64,000 nucleotides of DNA, from contig JAZGUH010000529.1 of the NCBI GenBank assembly GCA_037893225.1, positions 434,001 to 498,000 on the forward strand. The letters are read 5' to 3'. The position numbers and the translations under genes were made by a program. The notes under the pieces are model-generated. The model did no database searches. It was not told the DNA's origin and saw only the letters and a list, made by a program, of their open reading frames with translations. This DNA is from Hippasteria phrygiana (Eukaryota; Echinodermata; Asteroidea; Valvatida; Goniasteridae). Within the stretch, counting starts at the first letter, position 1; each line of letters starts with the position of its first letter. Below, in pieces: positions 11,101 through 22,560 of the stretch.

Positions 11101-11149
11101 GGGAAACTACCATGGGACATTTTTGTAAGGGCTGGGCCACGCTTCAATT

Positions 11150-11250
11150 CCATGTACCGTAATTTTCGGAATAAAGGCCGCGGCTTATACGTTGATTCTC
11201 ACGCTGAAAAATGTCCCAGCGGCTTATACTCCCGGCGGCTTTTATACGGT
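11150..11250. repeat. cggcttatac dispersed repeat fragment
   Basis: The words ggccgcggcttatac and gcggcttatactcc recur, and a related word gctgcggcttatactccg is at 13408. They look like the ends of a dispersed transposon family. I cannot define its borders. Confidence 0.4.
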
Positions 11251-11259
11251 AACATTTGA

Positions 11260-13082
11260 AGAATAAAGTCAGTCACACAATGTTCGAAATTCACGACGGC
11301 CACGGCGGCCAGTGCCATCGATACCCTTTTAGTTGCCGTGATGCCCCTTGTAAAAATGCATAATTCACGGCCAGTTGTGCTGTGCCGCATTAATACCAAG
11401 CCCTCAATTTTTCAGTACCAAACTGCTGCCGGATCCTACAAAACGGCGCTTTTCGATCGCGCTAGGCCCGCACGGCCCGTGCGTCCCATGTAAAAACCTT
11501 CACAAAACCTCGATTCTCCAAGCAGACTGGTTCCTGTCCATACATTATTTTTCTTCTTTCGCACTGGGGCGGGTACCAGTCACAGCCTAAAAACAAGCTC
11601 TGAATCTGCGGCCGAATCCGCGGCTAGCTTTAGCCATGTAGCTCTTACTACAGTAACCTGAACCCCCAAAGCCGGCTAAGCCATGTGTGCGGTTTAGCGA
11701 TGGTCCAGAGGGAGTAGCATTACCTGTTCAACTTAACAAAACGAACTCCCCTCGTGCAAACGATCGTGCATGTGTGCTGCGACGTACATTGTACGTGCAT
11801 TGATGACTCGGACACGGGGAAAACGAAGCGTTTTCTGTTTGCGATTTATTCGACAATTATGCCTCGCATTGCTTAATTAATTAAAACGTTCCAGACAAAT
11901 TTAAATCGACAAGTCGGCTATTATTAAAGTGCAAGAATGACATGAATCATGATAAAACTCATTTCTGCCCCACGGAACCAAACTAAATTTTTACTGTGTG
12001 ACTTAGAAAAGGAGATCGACAATGTTGACGCCTTTTCCGCCAGCGATATAGCGCACCGTGATTTCCTGAATGGCCCGTGCGGGGCGCGGCGTGAACGCAA
12101 CGTGGCCAGTGAAGATGGCGGCTAACGCACAGTGAAACCACTCATGCCGTTGCGCGGCATGCCCAGCACGGGCCGTGTTTCCTCCATGACTATACAACTT
12201 ACAAGTTCAGGCAGTGATAGAAATAAGAAAAAAAATGATTAGCAAATTATGCTAATCATATTGTCATTTGATTAGCAATAATGTGATAAAATTGACTAGC
12301 AAAAGAAAAACCGCGACAAACTCAATGTTATTATTAATATGAATCATTTTTTTATTAATATTGATCGATGGGTGTGATGAAGATATTAAAGCAACGTATT
12401 GAACAGTGCTACGCATTCCTTACCTTTAATTTCTAAGTGGTTAAAATAACAAATATGCAAGCCGTAAGCTCATCAGTTTTCATTGTTTATTGGCACCTTC
12501 CACATGTCTAAAAGTTTCGCTCACTGCCGTGAGAGACTAATTGTACAAATACACCAGTATGCAAGCAAGACCTTCATCTGGCCTTCGTGCCCTTATCAAT
12601 TTTTGTCATTGGCCTTGGTGCCTTCATTAGTGGCCTTGGTGCCCCAGGAAATGTTGCTGTCACGAAGGCAAAAATGTTCTTGGCCCCCAGATTACGAATT
12701 TTGAACCCTGGTTGCCTTTTACGTTCGCTCTACTCACGTGTTGGAAATACAGGAAACTAGTCCAGAGGGACCGAATAGACTTGCAAATGTACCGTAAGTA
12801 CTGTTCACACCTCACAAATCGTGTGGTGCGTCTGTTCGTTTTGTCTGTTTTATCGTTGTGTAATCCATGTTGTTTATTATTTCACTGGTCAATTGGTGAC
12901 TGTTGAGCTTAGATTAGTGGTTAAAGTTGTCATTTTCTTTTTTATTCCCCCCCCCCCCCCCCCCCCCCCCGGCCCCGTCAAAAAAACAAAAAAAAACAAG
13001 AAGAACTGCCGCGCGGCCCACCCAGCCAGGACACTCATCCAGCACGTCAAAATTGGTAATTTCAAGGACTTATGAAACTTTA
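11260..13082. other. Non-coding stretch
   Basis: No gene seen. It contains a gattagca...tgctaatc inverted word (12238-12260), a C run (12950-12970), and a locally GC-rich block (12030-12180) with cggcccgtgc/gcacgggccg words. No protein-like frame was found. Confidence 0.45.
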
Positions 13083-13264
13083 TTGGGCTCCGTGCGCCGT
13101 CGAATGAGGGCGCTGATGTCCACATAGCAACCGCACTTTACATCCGTGGCTTCAATGGGCAGTACGTCGCTGGTATTACGCACTGCGCTCCTCGTTCATT
13201 TGATACTCGTATACCAGTGGGATTGCTTTGTCTGTTTGCTGCCTTTTCTTCGCACGGAGCCCTA
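13083..13264. mobile_element. 182-bp mini inverted-repeat element, family B copy 2
   Basis: A perfect 12-bp inverted repeat, gggctccgtgcg at the left and cgcacggagccc at the right, encloses sequence nearly identical to 1908-2055. The two copies lie 11 kb apart in the same orientation. Non-coding; class unknown. Confidence 0.65.
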
Positions 13265-14117
13265 TCTCGTTCGCGCGCTGATTACACTTTAGGATTGCAT
13301 GTGTAGTGGAACCATTTGCATACTAGCGCAATGCAGCACGATGACTTGTGCGGTTTATACACCGGTGAGGCTAATACGCCAACTTTAAATCTTAATTTGC
13401 AGATTTTTGCGTGCTGCGGCTTATACTCCGCAATCACAGTAGATGTTCAACACGCTATGCATAATCATTATGCAAATGATCCCCGCTGTTGTTATTCTGC
13501 CATGTTGTATACAAGCTGCATGCATGCGCTCGCGAAACCATTAGATGCACGAACATAACTGGTTCCTATATTTTGACTGCGTAAAATGAATACAAGTTGC
13601 ATGGGAATCAACAAAATCAGCAATCTGTGTGGAACTAAACTTGACCAAGTCGTCGATTGATTACATTTTGCTCTGCACGCACATTGTGTGTATACGCACC
13701 AGTGGTGCGCAACGTACACAGAAATTGTGACCGTTTCTCACAGACTGGAATTTATGTAAGTCTAATGTCCGCTGCATACAATGTACAGATATTTCAAAGG
13801 ACACTGTTTATACAGTGCCCGCACTATGTGTAAATCGAATCGTTATACACGTGTATTGCGGCTTGAAGGTAGGAAAGCGCTTTATGTATGGTCTTACGGT
13901 AATTTGTATAAATATTGTCGCTCCAGCACACAAATGCCGAAAATATGAAAAAAAACGGAATCCGGCAATTGCCGGAAGTCTTGTACATGTATCTCTGATG
14001 TACACGTACAGACCCAGACTAGGCATAATTTTCACTGTTGGTGAGACCAACTCGACCCCCCTCCTGACACGCCTGAAAAAGCATAATAGCTACCAGATAC
14101 ACACACAATTGACGCAC
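13265..14117. other. Probable intron sequence of the ACP7-like gene
   Basis: This stretch lies downstream, on the minus strand, of the exon at 14118-14273. No further ACP7-like exon (such as one with a GNHE-type motif) was found in it. Confidence 0.35.
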
Positions 14118-14273
14118 CTTCCCTCCCTCATCATGCAAGTCATAGGCAAAGTCGCCGACGTGAAGGACGACATCGGCATTTCTTTTTGTTGCTGCCTCAT
14201 TCAGGAGACGTAAGCTAGGTGCCCCTCCGGAATATCCCATGTCTCCGAATACAAGAAGCGTTGGTGACCAGTC
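14118..14273 (-). CDS. ACP7: Acid phosphatase type 7-like (purple acid phosphatase family), metallophosphatase exon
   Basis: This 156-nt exon (52 codons, phase 0 at both ends) encodes the start of a metallophosphatase domain. The motif LLVFGDMGYSGG resembles the first metal-binding GDxG block. VVLHVGDFAYDLHD holds the GDFAYD block, whose Asp and Tyr bind the di-metal centre in purple acid phosphatases. DWSP at the exon start fits the WSP found at this point in ACP7/PAPL proteins. The acceptor reads cttcag before GAC and the donor reads AAG before gtgcgt, both good. The family are secreted or lysosomal phosphomonoesterases. The exon encoding the preceding linker, expected between here and 21120, was not found. 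Downstream exons with the GNHE and GHxH metal ligands are also not seen in the window. Confidence 0.8.
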
Positions 14274-14472
14274 CTGAAGTGCGGTACAGAAATGCATTCA
14301 AATTATGGGCCAGTAGGAATATATAATGCTCTTGTTATCCTATTCCCTGGCTCTATTATCCTCATCAAGCCAGTATTCAGGATATCTTTTAACACCTTCA
14401 CTCAGAACAAAAGATTAGATAAAAAACACTAGCTTGTGGTTCTCAACCACAAATTTCCTCTTTTTGCTGGCG

Positions 14473-16990
14473 AGTAAGCCTGTGACGGTTAAACGTTTAC
14501 AAAAGCACTATCCGTTCAGTACTTTAGTACCGTTTAAACGAAAAAAATAAATTAAAAATGTGCCTTGTGTTTTTGTTGCCTTTGTCACTTTATTTTTCTG
14601 TGTAATACAATAAAGTATTGTTGACTACATGTAGCTCGACAACTATTACCAAGTCGCCGAAATGTTTTATTTCCTGCAAAAAAAAAAACCCAAAGACTAT
14701 AACAATTTTGTCTTTGTTTTCAATTTGCTGACAAGTTTCCAGCTGAATGCTTCCAGAGCTTTATTGTGGGCGCGCAGGATTGGCACACGCGCTCAGCGAA
14801 CCCTGACAATGGACGTGAGATAGGATCACAAACAATACCGCTCCTTTAGAGATGCCAAAGATGATCGGCCTGCTTTTTAAAATCTCTTCCTTAGGTCACA
14901 ATAAAAAAAACTTACAAGACTCAAAGCTTTTTTCATTGGATAAGGAGGGGTGTTGTTTGTCTCTGAAACACTTGGCTCAGTCACACTTCTGTGTTCAGCG
15001 GTCGCATGAGCCTCGATCTTTTATTCTGTCTGCATTTCCGTTTTCTCTTTATTATGGGCTGAAGTTCCTTTCCCTTTGCTACTTTCGTGACGACTTGTTC
15101 CTCCAATCCAAACACTTCCGTTGTTTTGAATAATGAATACGCATGACTTGTTTTGTATGGTTGGAGATAGTGCTTAAAAACCCGTTACGTGGGCTGACCA
15201 ATCGGCGTCCGGTTCAATGTACACCTCGCTTTATGACATCTTCTCATCACGCAACCACCAATGAAGCTTAAGGCTTCACATGGTTGCGGCCAGCTGTTAC
15301 TGACACACGCAAAGGGTAATTCTCAAAGCTGCCGATTTTGTATGGGCCACAAGGGTGTAAGTGGCTGACCACAACTCTAAAGTCATTTCAATACGCAGGG
15401 ATCGGTTGGCTTATACATATTCATTTTGTTGCATTATGTATGACTTGTGATTGGTCATCCGGGATCGTTCATGTACACAGCACGTGGGCTGAAATATTTT
15501 TTTCTGCAGCACGTGTTCACGTGCTAGTAACAGCTAGGGTCTGGCAATGGGCCAACAACCAACTCGTGTATGTACATGTACACGTAGCTGGAGCGCGGTA
15601 CAGGAAATAAACATTGCATGTGGATGGGACGGGACATTCAAATCTGCCGCAGGTAGATATTTCAACGATCGTGTTTGCCCAGTCAGTTTACTTTCACAAA
15701 TGTAATAAAAACACTGTAGAGGTGAAACCTTGCACCTCTATTACATTTGAAGTCATTTGATTTAGTTGAAGATTGTACTTATCTTGTTTTTTTAATTTTG
15801 AATCGTTGATAAAAGTGAAGAACAAAATAAGAGCTTATGAAATATTACCTATTTGACAATGGAATAATCCTGTACGCTACTGCACACTGTGTCATGCCGA
15901 TAATTTTGGAGTGATTTTGGTTTGGACTTCAGTAACAACAATGCAACAGGAAATTACCGACGCAAGTACAGTCACAATCAGTGTTCTCCACGAGGGGTTT
16001 TTGCAGGGCGGGCTGCCCTGCCAAAATTGTATGCCGCCCCGCTAAAGTTTCACCGCCCTGCTATTTTTTTTCCATTGGATTTTCCCCCATTCTCCACCGT
16101 CTTCACAGTTTATCTAAGTACAAAGAAGTTTACCGCACTCTGTGGAACATGAAGAGTTTGCCAGCATTAACATTCAGCAGTATTGCAGTAGCGTTTATAG
16201 TAATCGAACAGATATCTGGACGCAACGTACGCAACATAAAAATATGCATTTACATCATAAAACTGGCCTGGTTTTAGCACATGTACGTAGCCTCTGTTAA
16301 AGCCTGAAAGAATGTATTGCAGCAATAAGCGCACGTGTATAAGGATCACTGTGCAAACCTGCGTCTTGAGAAAAGGCTAGTCAAAAAGACGTGCATGCGT
16401 AGTTATAGTTTCAAAGCCGGGTTAGTGGGCAACACCGTGATTTGTAAGCAAGTGATTTCAATGTGGTATATATACGACGTTCGTGTAAAATTGTAATAAG
16501 TGATCTCAATGTTCTTGTCGGGTGCAAAGTTGTGTGACGTTCTATGATTTGTAGACGTGACGTTCTATGATTTGTATTAGTATTTGCCGTACGCTAGAAT
16601 TTCAGACTTTTGGGTGGCCACTTTGGAAAGTGGCTAGGAAATGCCTCAGATTGCACCACAGAGCATCTAGAACCCAAAATTTCCTGGGGACCTTAAAAAT
16701 AAGCGGGCCATAAAGACGTCGTGCTACGCGCTCGCGTGGTGTCTGCCGCCCTGCTAAAATTTCAGGCCGTGGAGAACACTGACAATATTAATTCATTGTA
16801 GTAAGTAATACAATGTAGTCAAAACATGTTGGGACTCCCTGATACATTAAGCCTTAAATAAACATGTCTTTGGTAGTACTGTATTTCTGGAAAAAATTTA
16901 CCTGCCGCCGACAAACGTTTAAACGTTTAACCGTTTAGAAAAGTTTCGTTTAAACGGATAGTAAATTAAACGTAGAGTCACAGGCTTACT
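14473..16990. mobile_element. 2.5-kb inverted-repeat element in the ACP7 intron
   Basis: AGTAAGCCTGTGAC (14473-14486) and its inverse GTCACAGGCTTACT (16977-16990) mark the ends. The subterminal sequences also match in inverted orientation, with ggttaaacgttt and actatccg...gtttaaacg on both sides. A GGCG occurs on each outer flank. No transposase is visible. The interior holds another element at 15979-16781. Class uncertain; hAT-like decay is possible. Confidence 0.55.
15979..16781. mobile_element. 803-bp hAT-like non-autonomous element nested in the 14473-16990 element
   Basis: The ends CAGTGTTCTCCACG and CGTGGAGAACACTG form a perfect 14-bp inverted repeat. Subterminal blocks of gggcgg/ccgccctgctaaa also match in inverted orientation. 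ACAAT is present on both outer flanks, shorter than the 8-bp duplication expected for hAT. Short open frames inside have no transposase motif. Confidence 0.6.
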
Positions 16991-18136
16991 GGCGACACAG
17001 TGCTGCTTTCCTTGTTTTTCGCCTCTGTGACTCGGGTTCAAATGCCATGTGCATATGGCTGTTACTAGGGGGTGTCAACCCCCCCCCCCCCCTTCTTCTG
17101 ACATTTTTGTCTTCAAAATCATGTCACTGTTGGCAAATAATGGACAGTGAGAAAAACAATTAAACAAAGAAGTCCTGACTAGGCTGTGTAAAAGTACATT
17201 GGTAGCAGAAACATCTATTAAAATTAACCCTGCGATGTGCGAACTCGTTCTGTGAACACCAATACGGCATGGTGCTGTAAATGACAGTGCGTGTAATTAG
17301 CATGTACATGTAATAGCTGCACTGCTGTCTGTCTGTATAGCTTCAGGTGAGCACAATACTCTCACACACTGTCTGAATAGATTTCAAGCCCCAAACAGTT
17401 TATACATGCTGACTTTGATGTTTACTTTTAGCACTTTTTCACAGATGAATAATGGAGTAATTACAAAAAAATAAAGCCGAAAATTTTTATTTTCCAAAAA
17501 GGCAAAATATAGCAGCCAACTTCTGATATACAGCTAAACGCCACAAATACTGAGTTGCAAGAGTCATTTCAGCAGTATTTGTACAATATTTCTTGCCAAA
17601 ACCTCATATATTTCAATACTCCGAGTGCACCAACCGGAGCGTAAATTGTAGAACAACAGGCCGTGCACAGCGGCCAAGTTCAAGTTCAACAGACTTCTCA
17701 GACTTTGTGTGTGTACAAAACAAATGAGGGATTACGTTTTGAGACGTCACCCGGAGCTGAGTCGAGGCAAGCTTGACGTTTTAACCCGTCAGCCGTGCCC
17801 ATGTATAAAAACAGCCAGATCATGTTATCACGTCCTCCGACACTAACTGGTTAAATGTACATTGTACACGTAACACTTAATTGAAAATGTTTTAACACTG
17901 CTGACAATTCATTGGGTGATTTACTTAAAACTAAATTCCCAGAGTTTGAAAGTGCTGGTCAGAAATATATCTAGCAAATTATACAAATAAATAATGCAAA
18001 GGTGGCGACCTAATCAGCCTCATAAAAAAGGAATTAAAAAAAAAAAAATTAATACAAATGTGTACAACATACCAGATTGTCTAGCAAGGTTGCAAACGTA
18101 AATATAGGACTTTCCTGGCCGTCACTCTGCACCATA
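16991..18136. other. Intronic non-coding stretch
   Basis: It lies inside the presumed ACP7-like intron. No exon or defined transposon was found. A C run is at 17080-17092. Confidence 0.45.
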
Positions 18137-18582
18137 TGTGACCGGCTCTGCAAAAAGGGCTATTATGTCGCAAAATTTGAAAAATGAGTTATATACATAG
18201 TTGAATTTGTCACATCCTAAGCTATAATTTGGTGTAGGTTTGACCCATGTGGCATTTTGTGTTCTTGAGATATGTTGACATTTGTATACTCCTATTTTCC
18301 CAATTTAACGGAAATGTGTTTATAGATGCAGGCATTTAAACACAAAAAGTGCAAAGAAATAAGATAAAAGTAATTTTTATCAACATTAATGTTTTCATCT
18401 TTATTTATCAATATTAATGTTTCTGAAAAAAAATTCTGAAAATATAGATATAACAGAAGCCAACAAACCAAAAACAAAAAAATCACTTGCTTGAAGATTT
18501 TTTCGCCCACTTCACATAGAACTGCCCCGTGTGTGCTTTCACATAGTGCGACATAATACCCCTTTTTGCAGAGCCGGTCACA
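18137..18582. mobile_element. 446-bp TA-flanked MITE, family A copy 2
   Basis: The ends TGTGACCGGCTCTGCAAAAA and the inverted form TTTTTGCAGAGCCGGTCACA are near-perfect, each followed by TA outside. It is collinear with 37-476 at roughly 80-85 percent identity by eye. This copy has the best-preserved ends, so it defines the family. Tc1/mariner-type MITE by TA duplication (inference). Confidence 0.8.
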
Positions 18583-19423
18583 TATATGAGTAATTTGTTG
18601 CTGGTAGGAGATTCTGTGTTGGATAAAATATACATTAGTGAAATAAAAATATAAATAAAATTAGTGTAGATTCAAATGCCATGGAGAAACATGAATATCT
18701 TGTATGAACATTTCCGTGGGAAACACATTTTTGACTCCCTGAGTTTGTTCTTGTGTCCTGCTATTTTTAAGACTTTACAAGCTTTTTGAAAACCAAAGGT
18801 TTCTACACCTAATTATCAACACCAGTTCATATTTTTGTTCTTTTGAATCTTAAAGGTAATGCAGAAATCAAAATATGACAAATGCTATAAATGATTAGGC
18901 AACAATGAATTATACATCTGAAATACGATCCTGATGTATGTTTGTGCTTTTTTTTAAAAAGAAATTCATTGATGTTCAGCCCAGCCCTACAAAAATACAC
19001 AATGTAACCCTATCTGGCTGTGCCCTCATTGGTGGTACAAACATTTCTTTGTCAGACACCTGTGAGTTTTGTACACGACTTTGGACAACCGTAACTCCCT
19101 GCATGTACATGATATTTCCTCCGTGTAACCTGAATCCTCCAATATCCTCTGATTTCAAAGTTTTAAAGCTGCATAACCCGAATCCATGGTGACCACTGCA
19201 TGAATCCTGCAAAATCCTCTTGGGGTTTTCGTAAACACCCTACTTTTTCCTAGTTTTTCTTACCTTGCTCCAACATGCTATTTTCCAACTTTTTTCTTGA
19301 AATTCCTATTTTTTCCTATTCTTTCCTACTTTTTGTCCCACAACTCCAAAAATGAAATCTCATTGAATTTTTTCATGTGAAAATCACACAATAAAGGGCT
19401 TGAGTGCAGGAGTACTCCCGCTT
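18583..19423. other. Intronic non-coding stretch
   Basis: No exon recognised. Open frames on both strands near 18940-19210 are short and lack family motifs. Confidence 0.45.
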
Positions 19424-19432
19424 TATTTAGTT

Positions 19433-19841
19433 CCAAGGCCATCAGCCTGGGGGGTTGGTCGGTATCAAATGAGGGGAATAATGCTCATGGTGATTTTTGG
19501 CAAGGTACATGTAATTGCACCCCTGTAGTTGGAAAATATGTAATAGCATTGCAGCGGTGGCAGCTTTTTCGGTGCTATCACCTTTTTTTTTTAAATGGGC
19601 GCCAACATGCTTGTTACCACATATAATTAATCCGGTAACAAGCATATTGGCGGCCATTTTGAAAAAAGAATTGAAAAAAGTGATAACACCCAAAAAGCTG
19701 CCACCGCTCACGCTGCAATGCTATCACACATTTTCCAACTCTAGGTGTGCATACCTTGCCAAAAATCGTTATGAGTATTATTGCTCGATCCTTTCGATCA
19801 TTTGATACCGTGGCCCATTTTTTGGACCGAGGCTGATGGCC
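19433..19841. mobile_element. Palindromic MULE-like MITE with a 9-bp target duplication
   Basis: Two inverted arms of about 190 bp meet near 19635. The ends read ggccatcagcct and aggctgatggcc. The inner arms (ggtaacaagcat, gctgccaccgct) pair almost perfectly. The 9-bp direct repeat TATTTAGTT is at 19424-19432 and 19842-19850. Long terminal inverted repeats with a 9-bp duplication are typical of Mutator-like elements. No coding capacity. Confidence 0.75.
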
Positions 19842-19891
19842 TATTTAGTTGAGGAAGGAGCAAAAGTGTTGTGAGTACAGAACATGCCATA

Positions 19892-20335
19892 TGTGACCCG
19901 CTCTGCAAAAAGGGGACTTATGTTGCAAAATTTGAAAATAGTGTTTTATATATAGCTGGAAAGGCCATTTTATAAGCTTTCATATGGTATATGTCTGGGC
20001 TCTCTAGCATTTTGCAATCACGAGATATTTGGAAATTTGCATGTTTGTTTTCAGGAATTTCTTGAAATGACTTAAGGAGAAGCAAACCATTAAAAAAAAA
20101 AAAAAAAGCAAAGCAATAGATGGAAGCACTCGACAAAAACCCATTACTTTTTCTAACTTCATTCACTGAAATCAAAGATTTTGGTTATAAAATAGAATAA
20201 TATAGGTATCAAAGATGCAAAAAATTCCCTCCCTTCAAAATCACTTGTTTGAAGAATTTTTCACCCTCTTCACATTGAACGGCCCATAACTCGTAAAAGC
20301 ATACAGCGACTTATGTGTCCTTTTTGCAGGCTTGT
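19892..20335. mobile_element. MITE, family A copy 3 (diverged)
   Basis: It starts TGTGACCCGCTCTGCAAAAA after a TA, and ends near cctttttgcaggcttgtga, a decayed inverted end. The interior follows the order of the copy at 18137 but is much more diverged, including a pure A tract near 20093. It is an older copy or a related subfamily. Confidence 0.6.
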
Positions 20336-21119
20336 GAAGTTGTGATGCTGTGGACTGGATACATGCAAGTATTAACAAAAGCTACTCTTGAAAGCCTGCA
20401 AAAATCCTACTTTTGTCCTGTCGGGTGCACATGTCAAGATGTGTGCTTGTGTCTGTGACTGGTCAATTGTCTGGTCAATTGTCTTTTTTTGGTGACTAAA
20501 TTGTCTTCCTTTTATGTACAGTAGTGTACATATGTTTTGTTTTTATTCTTTACTCCGTTTTTTTTGCAATACACTTTTTATTATCAGATTTTAATGTTAA
20601 AGTTCTATATTCTATTCTTTTAACCCTCCTATACTTATAACTATCACATCCTATCAAAAACTCTTAACACCAACTCTCACAGTTTGTGTGTGTTTCAATC
20701 TGACATTTGATAGGTTTTGATCTGTACAGCAGCTGGGTCGATTTTGGCCCCGACATGAGAACAGGAGGGTTAATACAATGATCACATGTGGGTCAGCAAG
20801 TCCCAGGACCATAGTGATGTTTTCGCTTTTGCTGGCCCTTGCCCATGTGGACATATGGGGTATGTCCTGTGTTATTTATCTTAATTTTTTTATTTACTGT
20901 CTTGTACTTGTATTGTTTTTGGCTGAATAAAATAATAATAGTACGTGTATGTAAACATGATGGGAAAAGAAGTCTGTTTCAGGTTGCAGATGTTATTTTG
21001 AAATGATAAAAACAATTTAAGTACCAAGAAATCTTTACAAACAAAAACTTTAACAATCCCGAGAAATTTCACCCCTGATTCTAGACAGATCCCATAGATC
21101 CAACATTGTCCAACCTCAC
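20336..21119. other. Intronic non-coding stretch
   Basis: It lies directly downstream, on the minus strand, of the ACP7-like exon at 21120-21325. The linker exon expected here was not identified. Confidence 0.45.
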
Positions 21120-21325
21120 CTTCAGCTTGACCCTATGAATGAACTGCAAACCCTCAGAGTTCCCTTCCACCCTGGAAAACTCCACACAATCACCACTGGC
21201 AGTCAGATCCAAGCTGTCCGGCAAGAGGCCGTACTTGACCACAGATGATGACCGGGCATGCGTGGACCACAGGATGACCATCTCTGACCAGTCGTTGCCC
21301 AAGGCGATGTGAATCTGCTCTGGGG
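21120..21325 (-). CDS. ACP7: Acid phosphatase type 7-like, N-terminal (fibronectin-like) domain exon
   Basis: This 206-nt exon encodes PEQIHIALGNDWSEMVILWS and then SSSVVKYGL and LQFIHRVKLK. This is the typical order of the purple acid phosphatase N-terminal domain: PEQ-(V/I)-H opening, a T/S-W strand, V-YG and a closing IHRV. The acceptor is acctcag followed by CCCCAGAG. The donor is CTGAAG followed by gtgagg. The exon ends in phase 0, as the exon at 14118-14273 begins in phase 0, so one in-frame linker exon should lie between them. The 5' end with the signal peptide is not seen. Both exons use GC-richer codons than the surrounding repeats, consistent with a functional host gene. Confidence 0.8.
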
Positions 21326-21430
21326 CTGAGGTAGGTTTCACATCCAATTGGTCACGGATGCGCCTAACAAGACCTACGACAGGTGTAAGGACACATTCAA
21401 CCAAAATCACTTGAGCAAATGCAACTAGAG

Positions 21431-22244
21431 CCTGTTTCACACTATGCTCTTACCTGAGTAATTGCCAGGTTAACGACAAATTTAACCCGGCAATTACCTG
21501 GATAATGTGGAGCGTTGCCACTACAATTCTCCGTGTTAGAAATACTCTGGGTCAACTGCCCCAAAACCCCACTTAACCCGGGTAATTTCTAACCCTGCTC
21601 GCGAGGTGGGTTAACCCACCAATCTCGCGACGATTCTCCGCATTACCATCCGTAGTGTGAAGGCTCACCGGGTTTTCTTCTACCCGGGTACATGTAGGTG
21701 GGTGCGCTTCATCGTGTTTTATCGGCCAGCTTTGTGAAGGCGACGTAATTTATTCATTTATAGTACGGCCGCCGTGGCTGGTACCTTGCCTTATTAAGTT
21801 ATTTTTACGTATCTTAATGAAAGGCACCAGTCTTCCATGGATGATGCCGGGTCTTAAGTACATTTTACATACACTTAATGCAAGGCACCAGTCTAGACCG
21901 CACAGTTAAAGGATTACGCGTGCACGCTGCCAACACTGATCTGATTTTTTTCAATTTGCATTGCATGCTCTCGCTCTCGCTCTCACTCTCACTTCGCTCT
22001 TTTATGATGAACCAATGGCTAGGGCAGAGGTCAAGCAATGCACATTCTCCGGGTTACCATTCGCATATAGTGTGAATGCGGCTACAAGTTACCCTGGTGC
22101 GAGCTGAAGCGGTTAAGCAGAATTGCGGGGTTAATTTTGTAGTGTGAAACCGATTCTCCGGGTTAGTTTCTACCCGGGTATATGACAACTACCCGGGTAA
22201 TAAATTACCCGGGTACATGTAAGTTCAGAGTAGTGTGAAACCCA
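21431..22244. mobile_element. 0.8-kb inverted-repeat element
   Basis: The left end cctgtttcacacta and right end tagtgtgaaaccca form inverted repeats. Subterminal blocks carry many ccgggtaa/ttacccggg and accaggttaac-type words in both orientations. A ctctcgctctcgctctcact microsatellite is at 21969-21994. Non-coding; class unknown. Confidence 0.6.
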
Positions 22245-22363
22245 CATAGGGGGCTGCAATTATCAAGACCTTGAGGGCACTGTTCAAGAAAAGGTTTACT
22301 ATGTGTACATACATGTGTGTACATGTAGGCCTATCAGATTGAAGAGCTTGCACAATAATCATT

Positions 22364-22560
22364 AGCCCTAACCTTACATCAAGCTACAAAATACTACTAA
22401 CAGTAAACTGTAGTATGCAGTACTCTGCCTATTTGTGTACAATGCTTGTACATGTAGTAATTTGTAGTATTCCGTACTTCACCCCAAATAAAGTACATAG
22501 GTACTACGTAGTAATATGTAGTAGTACTACTGTTTGTTGCTGGGGTGGAGGAAAAATGTC
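22364..22560. repeat. Dispersed repeat related to 2405-2540
   Basis: It shares caagctacaaaatactact, gtaaactg(c/t)agtatgcag and gtagtatt(t/c)(t/c)gta with 2405-2540, same orientation. Many gtagta/tactac words give it potential to fold. No gene. Confidence 0.55.

Noticed and set aside
7370..11115. A CRISPR-like array
   Set aside because: Units are contiguous tandem repeats without unique spacers, and the genome is eukaryotic.
10504..11259. 251-codon plus-strand open frame and its minus-strand counterparts
   Set aside because: It spans the 23-bp and 13-bp arrays. The repeated peptide is a mechanical product of the DNA repeat.
12003..12197. 64-codon minus-strand frame in a GC-rich block
   Set aside because: No domain, no splice context, and its composition follows the local GC rise.
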